A stretch of 64,000 bases of DNA, taken from contig NZ_VIRL01000012.1 in NCBI RefSeq assembly GCF_006874465.1, positions 181,249-245,248 of the forward strand. Direction: 5' to 3'. The translations under genes and the position numbers were made by a program. The notes under the pieces are model-generated. The model was not told where the DNA came from and did not search any database. It saw nothing but the letters and a program-made list of their open reading frames with translations. Of this stretch, positions 45,573-52,829 are shown one piece after another. This DNA is from Microbispora bryophytorum (lineage in GTDB: Bacteria; Actinomycetota; Actinomycetes; Streptosporangiales; Streptosporangiaceae). Position 1 is the first letter of the stretch, and the number at the start of each line of letters is the position of its first letter.

Positions 45573-46735
45573 GACAGGGCCTGCGCGAGAGCAATGATGG
45601 CAGCCAGCTCCGTTGCCAACTCGCCGACATCGCTGATCAACCCGCGCAACTTCTTGAGCGCCAAGGTCAGCCTGCCCTTGCTCTGCGGCACCTTTGTCTG
45701 CAGAGCCTCCTCGGCCACGCCTAGCTCCGCCTGAGCCGCGGCGTAGGTGTCCTCGTCAAGGTGACCGTCGTCCCGCGCGCGCTTGAGCTGGGAGCGGAAC
45801 CTGACGAGCGCCTCCGCCAGGTCGGTCGGCCGATCAGGCTCGAAGCCGAGCCGAATGCCGCCGTGGACGATGCCGGCCTGCACTCCCACGCGCGCATTGC
45901 CGCCTGCGATGTTGTACGTCACCTCGTGCCCACGCATGCCGGGCCCTCCCGCAGTCGTCTTCGTCGCCTGCCAGCCGCCGTCCTCGTCCTCAGTGGTGAT
46001 CTCTTCGGCTAGCGCCGCCGCGAACGCCGCGGCATTGGCCACCGCCCGCTGCTGCCACTGATCGCGGTCCGTCACTTCCTTGGTCCCGTCGGCCCGGTCG
46101 CTGATGCCCCTGATGACGACCACGGGCATCGCGCCGTTCAAATGGCCGGCCTGGGCCACTCCAGCGCCTTCCATCTCGATAGCGAGAGCGTCGTTGTAGT
46201 TTTGCTGGATCCATCGGGCATATCCCGACACTTTGGAGTTCAGGACTACCTCACCGGCCGCGATCGGGCCGAAGTGCACATGTGGAAGGCGGCCAGCATC
46301 GGGGAGGCCGCGCGTCCACGAATCGGTGCGGCCGATGTGTCGTGCGATTTGATCGGCGGCATGTGAGGTTTCCCAAGCGCGGGGGCGGCTCTTAAGCCCG
46401 TCGTCCTCGCTCGTCCCTCCGTGGTAAGCGTAGATGCGGGTTGCAACAACGACGTCCCCGAGGGCGATGTGGGAGTGCAGGGCGCCCGCCACACCCACGA
46501 ATAGCAGAGCGGCCGGAGCGAACTCGGCGATTGCGCGTTCGGCCAGTACGGCCGCCGACTGGTTCCCCGTCCCGACATGGGCCAGGGCCAGCCGGCAGTG
46601 GCTGTTGGAAAGGCGGCCGATCTCGAAACGGGTGCCGTGCTGATGACGGTGCAACTCCGGATCGAGCAGCCTCTTTCGGATCGCTTGATATTCCAGGTCT
46701 AGCGCGGTGAGGATCACGATCGGGCGGTCAGTCAC
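45569..46735 (-). CDS. Nucleoside-phosphorylase-fold protein (MTA/SAH nucleosidase-like) with C-terminal helical domain
   Basis: A 388-residue protein. Residues 1-245 are a purine-nucleoside-phosphorylase/MTAN fold: VILTALDLEYQAIRKRL with the conserved Glu15, LAHVGTGNQSAAVLAERAI, FVGVAGALHSHIALGDVVVA, the Met-Glu motif AIEMEGAGVAQAG (187-189), and RGISDRADG with catalytic Asp213. All catalytic positions are kept. Then come VGVQAGIVHGG (283-293) and a helical C-terminal region (303-388) with hydrophobic ISDVGELATELAAIIALAQAL. The GTG at 46735 has AAAGGAG 7 nt upstream. It lies 4 bp after the Nudix gene and overlaps the next. Phosphorylase-fold domains with such tails occur in prokaryotic conflict proteins, so a nucleotide-cleaving effector or sensor role is inferred, rather than methionine salvage. 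Confidence 0.82.
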   Translation of the reverse strand: MTDRPIVILTALDLEYQAIRKRLLDPELHRHQHGTRFEIGRLSNSHCRLALAHVGTGNQSAAVLAERAIAEFAPAALLFVGVAGALHSHIALGDVVVATRIYAYHGGTSEDDGLKSRPRAWETSHAADQIARHIGRTDSWTRGLPDAGRLPHVHFGPIAAGEVVLNSKVSGYARWIQQNYNDALAIEMEGAGVAQAGHLNGAMPVVVIRGISDRADGTKEVTDRDQWQQRAVANAAAFAAALAEEITTEDEDGGWQATKTTAGGPGMRGHEVTYNIAGGNARVGVQAGIVHGGIRLGFEPDRPTDLAEALVRFRSQLKRARDDGHLDEDTYAAAQAELGVAEEALQTKVPQSKGRLTLALKKLRGLISDVGELATELAAIIALAQALS

Positions 46736-46739
46736 TCTC

Positions 46740-47465
46740 CTACTCCTTTTCGCTCGGCGATTCGGTGGGCCGGACCATCGGCGGATAGAGGACTGTGCAG
46801 GGACCGGCCCGGAACAACCGGGCCGGTCGGCCAGTAGTGGCTTTGCGGGCTGTCCCGGCAGGGACGATGAACCCTTCGGTCTTCTGGACCTTGCGGTAGA
46901 AGTTCCTGGGGTCGAGTGGGATCCCCCAGACCGCCTCGTACACGTCTTGCAGATCGGTGATGGTGAATGTCGGTCCACAGAAGGCCGTGGCAAGGGAGGA
47001 GCGCTCAAGCTTGACGCGAGCGCGCTCTACACCATCCGTGATTATGCGCTGGTGGTCGAAGGCGAGCGTGAGGTCGCCGGAGAGCACTCGCTCAATGGGC
47101 TGCCATCCTGCGGCGGCTGCATCCGTTCCTGCGGTCGGCTCCGGTAGGCGGGGTGCGATGGCCAGGTACGCCACCGACACCACTCGGCCACGCGGGTCGC
47201 GACCCGGGTCTCCGTACACGCCCAGTTGTTCAAGGCTGAGGGTTTCGAGGTCGAGGTCGGCTTCCTCGGACAGCTCCCGGTGCGCCGCGACGGTGATGTC
47301 CTCCTCGGCGTGCTGAAGAAATCCACCGGGTAGCGCGAGGGCACCCCTATACGGCTCGATGCCGCGCTCGACGAGCAGCACGTGTAGGTGTGACTGGCGC
47401 AATGTCAGGATCACAAGGTCAACGGCGAGGAGCACGACGGGCGGCACCCATTGGTCCTGGGTCAT
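46740..47465 (-). CDS. NrtR-like Nudix/winged-helix regulator
   Basis: A 241-residue protein. Residues 10-140 are a Nudix domain with YRGALALPGGFLQHAEED followed by AAHRELSEEADL. The spacing from the Gly to the Arg-Glu is one residue longer than the standard Nudix box, and EEADL replaces EExGL. Residues 150-215 form a winged helix as in NrtR (FTITDLQDVYEAVWG, then DPRNFYRKVQKTEGF). NrtR proteins repress NAD-metabolism genes and respond to ADP-ribose-type ligands; many lost hydrolase activity. It is the first gene of a three-gene operon. A perfect TTGTCA-AGC-TGACAA palindrome 19 bp upstream of its ATG suggests autoregulation. Confidence 0.85.
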   Translation of the reverse strand: MTQDQWVPPVVLLAVDLVILTLRQSHLHVLLVERGIEPYRGALALPGGFLQHAEEDITVAAHRELSEEADLDLETLSLEQLGVYGDPGRDPRGRVVSVAYLAIAPRLPEPTAGTDAAAAGWQPIERVLSGDLTLAFDHQRIITDGVERARVKLERSSLATAFCGPTFTITDLQDVYEAVWGIPLDPRNFYRKVQKTEGFIVPAGTARKATTGRPARLFRAGPCTVLYPPMVRPTESPSEKE

Positions 47466-47483
47466 GCGGCAGAGACTAGCTTC

Positions 47484-47498
47484 TTGTCAAGCTGACAA
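47484..47498. promoter_or_regulatory. Operator palindrome TTGTCA-AGC-TGACAA
   Basis: A perfect 6+3+6 inverted repeat centred 26 bp upstream of the NrtR-like ATG (47465), in an A/T-richer stretch (CTTCTTGTCAAGCTGACAAA). TTGTCA/TGACAA half-sites separated by a few bases fit an NrtR-type or similar dimeric winged-helix regulator. Autoregulation of the Nudix-phosphorylase-membrane operon is inferred. The remaining 220 bp up to the Mrr-N-type gene's stop hold no gene that I can support. Confidence 0.65.
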
Positions 47499-47719
47499 AA
47501 ATAGCCGCGAGGTAAGACGTATCAACCGCGGAACGTGGCCGAGCCGGGCGCAGGTCAGGCATGAACATGCTTCGCTGAGCGACGAGGAAGTGCGCAGCCG
47601 GGTGCGCCGGAGGCGCGAGGTGTCCGCAGGCCGCCACTTGGTGGGCCACGCCTGATCGTCCTCCCCAGCTCGGGGCTGTAGCGTCAGGAGCCCGGCCCGG
47701 ACGCCCTGCCGCTGAGCGG

Positions 47720-49630
47720 TCAGTGAGGTGTTTCGCCGGTCAGGAACTCGTTCAGGGCCGTGACGATGACCTCCCGGGACTCCGGGCGTGCGAGGGCGGC
47801 CGGCTGGAGCGACGGGTATTTCGCGTAGTCGGCGGCTTCGAGCTGGTCGCGGAGACGGGCCGATCCCGGTAGGGCGCCGAGCCTTTCGGCGAGGCGTGCC
47901 ATCCGTTCTTCTGAGGCGCCGTGCTGGCGGATGGACCCGAAGTTGACGGCCATGACGGACTTGGCCGGGCTCGTGTAGATGCTCCATACGGAGGCGGTGT
48001 CCGAGCCGAGATTGAACCAGGCGGTCACCGACGGATACTCGCCATCACCGAAGTAGTACTCGTGGAAGGACGGGTGGCTCTCGGCGTGGCGATAGACGGC
48101 CAGTAGCGTCTCGCGAACGTCGGTGGGACAGTACTGCTCGACGGCCCGGAGGAAGCCGGGCTCGTCCCAGGTGCGCTTCATCCGGGAGCCGGTGGCCTGT
48201 CCTGTTACCGCTGTCGAAGGGGTGCCTCGCATCTCGCTCGGGCTGTCGGGACTCGGGACGGAAAGGGTGTCGCCGACGGCCAGTTGGATGGCGATGGCCA
48301 TGGTTTCGAGCCAGTCGATCGTCGCCTCCGCTTCGTCGGCGGTGATCGGGGCCTTCTGCCCGGGGCGTACCGGATCGTGGTCGGCGGTGTGGGCGATGTT
48401 GTTCCTGCGCCAGGCGATATCCCGCAGCCTCGTCCGGACGCCGTCCGCGGTGATCGGATTCTTCACGTCCTGTCCGGTCAGGACCTGGGCGACCTTCACC
48501 CAGAGGTTCACCGTGCTGACGTGCGCGAACCCTTCCTTGATCTTTTCCGGGTTCTGGAAGGTCATGAAGGAGAAATGGCGCTCGAGATGCGCACGGAAGG
48601 CCTTGCCGAGGTCTTCGTTGCGGTGGTGGATGTCCTCGAACAACTCCACGGGGATGCTCAGGTTGGTGAACTTGTGGGGGCGGGGCTCTCCCGGGGTCAG
48701 CGCGAGGGTAACGGCCCGATCGACGATCTCGCGCGTGACCCAGTGGTCGAGGGCCGCCACGGCCTGAGTCCAGGCCGCGCGGTAGAGGTCGGTGACGTCG
48801 AAGGAGCCGACCCCGAGTCGTTCCAGGCTGCGGCCGCCGTCGACGAGCTGCCGGGCGTACTCGAGGTTCTGCTGGAACTGCTCGAACGCGGCAGGAGTCG
48901 GGTCGGGGGGAGGCGGAGGCTGGGGACCGCCCGTCGGCGGGAGGACGACACCGCCCTCGGCGAGGATCGTGCGGAAGCGATCGGCGGTGATGTGCCGCTG
49001 CGGGTCGGCGCGGCCGGCGTGGTCGAAGGTCAGGCCTTCCTTTTCGAGCACCTCACGCGGATCATCGGTCCGTTCCGGGTCCAGCCAGCGGAACTGGGGG
49101 GAGATCCGCCCTCCCGACTGCAGGACCCGATGAGCATGGTCCGTGTCGGCGCTCTCGGCCATGAAGCCTCCCACCGACTGCGGCGACATGCCGACCAGGG
49201 CCGCCAGGTCGCCGTACGTGGTCCAGTGGCCCGGTTCCAGACGCTCCAGGGCCTCCAGGACGACGTTCCAGCGGGGGTCGCTGTAGACACGACCCTGGGG
49301 CGGCAGCCTCCTCGCCCGGTACTGACGCGCCAGCTCGCGATACAGCTCGGTGCCTTCGAAGTCGTCGAGCGCGCGGACGCCGGCTTCGGTGATCGCCCAG
49401 CCGTTCCGTTTGGTCATCCAGCCGAGCGACGCGGCCTCTCCCGTGCGGAAGCCCAGTTGCGCCCACCACCGCGCCTGGCCGTGCGCGTTGAGCCCCCGGA
49501 GCTCCGAGGGGATCGTCACTCTGCTTTCGACTTCGTTGCGTACCTCTTCGGGCCGCAGCGGCCGTCCGGTCTCGCGCAGGAGCTCGAGCGTGGCGCGGAG
49601 AATGGGAGAGATCTTGTCGGCGTAGGCCAT
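47720..49630 (-). CDS. Multidomain defence-like protein: Mrr-N winged helix, alkyltransferase-like domain, HEPN-like domain
   Basis: A 636-residue protein. Residues 5-100 resemble the Mrr N-terminal winged helix (ISPILRATLELLRETGRPL, then WWAQLGFRTGEAASLGWMTK and WAITEAGVRAL). Residues 119-205 resemble the DNA-binding domain of O6-alkylguanine alkyltransferases (WNVVLEALERLEPGHWTTYG, DLAALVGMSPQSVGGFM). HAHRVLQSGGRIS replaces the PCHR active site, so the reactive Cys is absent, as in ATL proteins. A Pro-rich linker (237-245) leads to a helical domain (246-455) whose RNNIAH (409-414) is an R-x4-H motif typical of HEPN RNases. Residues 456-636 are an unknown C-terminal domain. I infer recognition of modified DNA coupled to RNA cleavage. 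The ATG at 49630 is supported by relatives' start. Confidence 0.78.
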   Translation of the reverse strand: MAYADKISPILRATLELLRETGRPLRPEEVRNEVESRVTIPSELRGLNAHGQARWWAQLGFRTGEAASLGWMTKRNGWAITEAGVRALDDFEGTELYRELARQYRARRLPPQGRVYSDPRWNVVLEALERLEPGHWTTYGDLAALVGMSPQSVGGFMAESADTDHAHRVLQSGGRISPQFRWLDPERTDDPREVLEKEGLTFDHAGRADPQRHITADRFRTILAEGGVVLPPTGGPQPPPPPDPTPAAFEQFQQNLEYARQLVDGGRSLERLGVGSFDVTDLYRAAWTQAVAALDHWVTREIVDRAVTLALTPGEPRPHKFTNLSIPVELFEDIHHRNEDLGKAFRAHLERHFSFMTFQNPEKIKEGFAHVSTVNLWVKVAQVLTGQDVKNPITADGVRTRLRDIAWRRNNIAHTADHDPVRPGQKAPITADEAEATIDWLETMAIAIQLAVGDTLSVPSPDSPSEMRGTPSTAVTGQATGSRMKRTWDEPGFLRAVEQYCPTDVRETLLAVYRHAESHPSFHEYYFGDGEYPSVTAWFNLGSDTASVWSIYTSPAKSVMAVNFGSIRQHGASEERMARLAERLGALPGSARLRDQLEAADYAKYPSLQPAALARPESREVIVTALNEFLTGETPH

Positions 49631-49790
49631 CGGGGGGATTCCTGCCTTTCGACTGTCGCCCCGGCAGGATAAACAAAGGCTCGGTGAAAGTCCCCCGTCT
49701 CACGCAACCCTCACCTCTCCGGACGGCGGGTGAAACAAGGGCGTACGGGTAGGAAGGGGGCCCGGGGCCGGGAACGTGGGGAAGCGGTCG

Positions 49791-50622
49791 ATGACGACGG
49801 CGTTCATCCTGTGGGGAGGCGGCAGCTGGGAGCCGCGCAGGTCGGCATGCTCCGCGCGCTCACCGCTCACGGAATCCGCGCCGACATGGTGGTCGGCGCC
49901 TCCATCGGGGCGCTCAACGGCGCCTACTACGCCTCCCGCCCCGACGCCGCGGGCGTGGTGCCTTCCCGATCAATCCGGCCACGCTGGCCGCGGCCGCGCT
50001 CGGCCGCCGGAACTACCTGTTCGACAACTCGTCCCTGCGGCGGTTCCTCGACCGCATCCTGCCGATCCGGCGCCTGGAGAGACGCGGACGCCGTTGTCGG
50101 TGCTCACCGCGGATGTGCGGACGGGGCGGCCGGTGGTCCTGTCGCGGGGGCCCGCGGCTGCCGGCCCTGCTGGCCAGCGCGGTGATCCGGGCCCTGTATC
50201 CCACCGTGACGATCGGGGACCACGTGCTCATGGACGGCGGCGTCGCGGACCTGACCACCTTGGACTACGCGGTGGACGCGGGGGTCGACGAGGCGTACCT
50301 GCTGGCGCCCGGATTCTCCTGCCACCTGCCGGCCGCGCCGTCGACGGCGATCGCCATGGCCCTGCACGGCTACAACCTGCTCAGCGAGCAGCGCATCAGC
50401 ACCTCGATCAGGCAGAACACGCGCCGGACCCGTCTGCACGTGCTGCCGCCGCTGTGCCCGGTCGAGGTGCTGCCCGCCGACTTCCGCGGTACGGCGGACA
50501 TGATCGAGCGCGCGACCCTGTCGACCGTCCACTGGCTGGAGCGGCACGAGCCACATCCCGGGCTCGCCCGCCCGCTCGGGCCTTCGCACGACGATCACCA
50601 CCGGCCGCGCCGGCCGGGTTGA
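49791..50622 (+). pseudogene. Frameshifted patatin-like phospholipase gene
   Basis: The pieces of one patatin-like lipase are spread over several frames. MTTAFILWGGGS (ATG 49791) is followed, after loss of one base near 49830, by GAAQVGMLRALTAHGIRADM and VVGASIGALNGAYYASRP with the GxSxG nucleophile. A shift and apparent deletion near 49960 lead to FPINPATLAAAALGRRNYLF, then another shift near 50080 to TPLSVLTADVRTGRPVVLS. A last shift near 50150 leads to LPALLASAVIRALYPTV, DHVLMDGGVADLT (catalytic Asp) and on to a stop at 50622. At least four disruptions exclude a single full-length product. It is either a decayed gene or a run of sequencing errors. Confidence 0.75.
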
Positions 50623-51182
50623 TTCGGTTGTGGCGACGTGCGCGTGGGGCCTTTCAGCACCTGACGACCCTCACCGCGCAGGCGATCCGGCGGCTGCGCC
50701 GCCGTGTGGCCGAGCCCTCTCAGGGCACGGTCCGCTGGCAGACGTGGGGCCTCGACGCCGAGCTTGCCCGTATGCGTGAGCGCGTCCGCGAGTGCCGGGA
50801 GTTCCGTCGATGGCCCGGCTGGGAGCCGCCGGCCGCCGACCGCGGCGCCGCCGTGGAACGGATCGGGGGCGCGCTGGTCTTCCGCGCCCCGCCGGCGCGC
50901 CTGCGCGAATGGGCCGTCGACGTCGCCGCGCTGGGCGACGACATGCGCCACGGTATGGACTACGCCTATCTGGAGGCGTCGAACAGCCCGCTGTGCTGGG
51001 GCGACGGCGAAGTGCAGATCTTCTCCGACTATCGGCGGCGGGTCGCCGTCGCCGGGATCTCCCGTCGCGAGGTCCTGGCAGATGTCCCCGAGGGATCGGC
51101 CCCCGCCGACGTCCACCCGCGGATCTGGCATCACAACGGCACGGTCCGCGCCCGAGGCAGGGTGAACACGGCCACCGGATGA
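50619..51182 (+). CDS. Hypothetical protein downstream of the broken patatin gene
   Basis: A frame of about 187 residues with good actinomycete codon bias. TTG at 50619 overlaps the patatin stop (TTGA), the only start that keeps the whole coding-like region. The start is weakly supported. The protein is basic at the N-terminus (RLWRRARGAFQHL, RRLRRRV) and then mixed, with LREWAVDVAALGDDMRHGM and CWGDGEVQIFSDYRRRVAV. I do not recognise a family. It may once have been co-translated with the lipase. Confidence 0.5.
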   Translation: MIRLWRRARGAFQHLTTLTAQAIRRLRRRVAEPSQGTVRWQTWGLDAELARMRERVRECREFRRWPGWEPPAADRGAAVERIGGALVFRAPPARLREWAVDVAALGDDMRHGMDYAYLEASNSPLCWGDGEVQIFSDYRRRVAVAGISRREVLADVPEGSAPADVHPRIWHHNGTVRARGRVNTATG

Positions 51183-51304
51183 ACCCGGCATGGCCCTCGG
51201 CTTCTCGTCGCGGCCTGCCGTCAAGGGGAGCAGGTGGCCGGACTCGCGGCACGGGTTGCGCCGACCTGCGAACCGCCCCCCGCCTGGGCAAGTACGATCG
51301 ATCC

Positions 51305-51841
51305 GTGACCGAAATGACCGAAACGACGCCAGGCTGGCTCGCTCCCGACGAGATCGAGTCGATGCGGGGCCGGATGCCGATCCTGTACGTGGACGCCGTG
51401 CCGGTGCGCGTGGACGACGCGGGCACCGTGACCCGCGTCGGCCTGCTGCTGCGGATCGGCGCCGACGGCAACGTGAGCCGGGCGTTGGTGTCCGGGCGGG
51501 TGTTCTACCACGAGCGCATCCGCGACGCGCTCCTGCGCCATCTGGAGAAGGACCTCGGGCCGGTGGCGCTGCCGAACGTGCCCGTCTCGCCGACGCCGTT
51601 CACCGTGGCGGAGTACTTCCCCACGCCGGGGGTCACACCGTTCCACGATCCCCGCCAGCACGCGGTCTCCCTGGCGTACATCGTCCCGGTGCGCGGGGAC
51701 TGCCGGCCCCGGCAGGACGCGCTGGACCTGGAGTGGTTCACGCCCGAGGAGGCGGCCTCCCCGGTCGTTCAGCAGGAGATGACCGGAGGCCAGGGCGTGC
51801 TGCTCAAGCAGGCGCTCGCCTACGTCGGCCGCCTGACCTGA
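51305..51841 (+). CDS. Nudix-superfamily hydrolase, DUF4916-like
   Basis: A 178-residue protein beginning VTEMTETTPGWL. Conserved features of the actinobacterial DUF4916 branch are visible: PILYVDAVPVRVDDAG, RVGLLLRIG, ALVSGRVFYHERIRDALLRH and the QHAVSLAYIVPV strand. The classic Nudix box (Gx5Ex7REUxEExGU) is not present in recognisable form, so hydrolase activity is uncertain. GTG at 51305 or ATG at 51314 may be the start. It is convergent with the nucleotidyltransferase gene, only 7 bp apart. Confidence 0.72.
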   Translation: MTEMTETTPGWLAPDEIESMRGRMPILYVDAVPVRVDDAGTVTRVGLLLRIGADGNVSRALVSGRVFYHERIRDALLRHLEKDLGPVALPNVPVSPTPFTVAEYFPTPGVTPFHDPRQHAVSLAYIVPVRGDCRPRQDALDLEWFTPEEAASPVVQQEMTGGQGVLLKQALAYVGRLT

Positions 51842-51848
51842 TCCGGGG

Positions 51849-52829
51849 TCACTTCTTCGCGAAGGCCGGGCCGAGCGCCCGCGCCAGTCGGTCCAGCCAG
51901 TCGCAGGGGTTCCCGGTGACCTGGGGATACTCGGCGCGGAACTCGTCCCAGTCCACCTCGAGAGAACGGATCGTCTCCGGGCCGAAGTCACCGGCCTCGC
52001 GCTCCCCGAGCGCGTCGCGCAGAACCTCGTGCACGAGATCGCGGGGGAGCGTTACGCGCTCGGCGAGCAGGACGGCGTCGTAGAGGTCCTTGCCCTGCGG
52101 CCAGATGTCGGAGGCCAGCCAGAGCAGCTTCCATGCCAGGGACAGCTCCGGGGAGGCGGCGAGGATCGGCGTGGGCTCGCCCCCGCCGGCGCGCGGGATC
52201 AGGGCGACCTCCGGCGGGACGGGCAGGCGCTCGTTGAAGGTGAAGTCGAGTTGGACGGTCCCCGGCGGAAGGTCGCCGGCCCGCCAGGTGAACACGAGCC
52301 GCCGCCCGGGGACGCGGTCGTAGGTCCAGATCTCGTCCGCCGCGATGTCGCCCGGGTCGAAGGTCACCGCGCCGTCGGCCGGTCCGGCCACGGCGGCGGT
52401 GATGACGCCCTTGAACATCGCGGCGGTGAGCGGGCTGACCATGTCCACGGTGGGCGGGACGACGACCCAGTCGAGGTCGCCCGGTTCACGCGCCTCCTCG
52501 CCGACCCACGCCTCGAGCAGCAGGCTGCCGCGCAGCACGAGGTTCTCGTGCCACGGGGACTCGGCGACGATCCGGACGAGATGATCGATCGCCTGGCGGC
52601 GGGCCTGCCGCCACCGGCGCCCGGCCTCTGGGTCGTCGAAAATCGGTTCGCCGGCCCGGAACGCACGGTCGAACTGCTTCAGCGCCGGGTCGAAAATCGG
52701 CGGCTGGCGGATGCCCGGCCGGTTCGCGACCGGCAGGTAGGTCTCCGGAAAGCCCGGCGTCCCGCAAGGTGGGACGGTGACTCCCTCGGGGAGGGAAACA
52801 TACGGGAACCGCTCCCAGCTCGACGTCAT
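51849..52829 (-). CDS. AbiEii-like nucleotidyltransferase
   Basis: A 326-residue protein with a nucleotidyltransferase core: HENLVLRGSLLLEAWVGE followed by PGDLDWVVVPP, the GS...DxD signature of the superfamily. Further downstream are RLVFTWRAGDLPPGTVQLDF and SLAWKLLWLASDIWPQGKDLYDAVLL, matching the Kx...D(L)YD region of AbiEii toxins. AbiEii enzymes are GTP/CTP-dependent toxins of type IV toxin-antitoxin and phage-abortive systems. The canonical AbiEi antitoxin (winged helix) is not next to it. Instead the ATG at 52829 overlaps an unrelated upstream gene (ATGA). The role as toxin is inferred and other substrates are possible. Confidence 0.75.
   Translation of the reverse strand: MTSSWERFPYVSLPEGVTVPPCGTPGFPETYLPVANRPGIRQPPIFDPALKQFDRAFRAGEPIFDDPEAGRRWRQARRQAIDHLVRIVAESPWHENLVLRGSLLLEAWVGEEAREPGDLDWVVVPPTVDMVSPLTAAMFKGVITAAVAGPADGAVTFDPGDIAADEIWTYDRVPGRRLVFTWRAGDLPPGTVQLDFTFNERLPVPPEVALIPRAGGGEPTPILAASPELSLAWKLLWLASDIWPQGKDLYDAVLLAERVTLPRDLVHEVLRDALGEREAGDFGPETIRSLEVDWDEFRAEYPQVTGNPCDWLDRLARALGPAFAKK

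Noticed and set aside
45569..47008. Extended N-terminus of the phosphorylase-fold protein reaching back to 47008
   Set aside because: The extra 91 residues are Ser/Pro/Arg-rich and antisense-like within the Nudix gene. The GTG at 46735 has a strong ribosome binding site and the fold begins right after it.
47500..47719. Small open frames between the NrtR-like gene and the Mrr-N-type gene
   Set aside because: The frames lack ribosome binding sites and codon bias and have Arg-rich shadow-like products.
49791..50622. Programmed frameshifting in the patatin-like gene
   Set aside because: Four disruptions, at least one with an apparent deletion, and no slippery sequence or pseudoknot pattern seen. 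Decay or sequence error is simpler.
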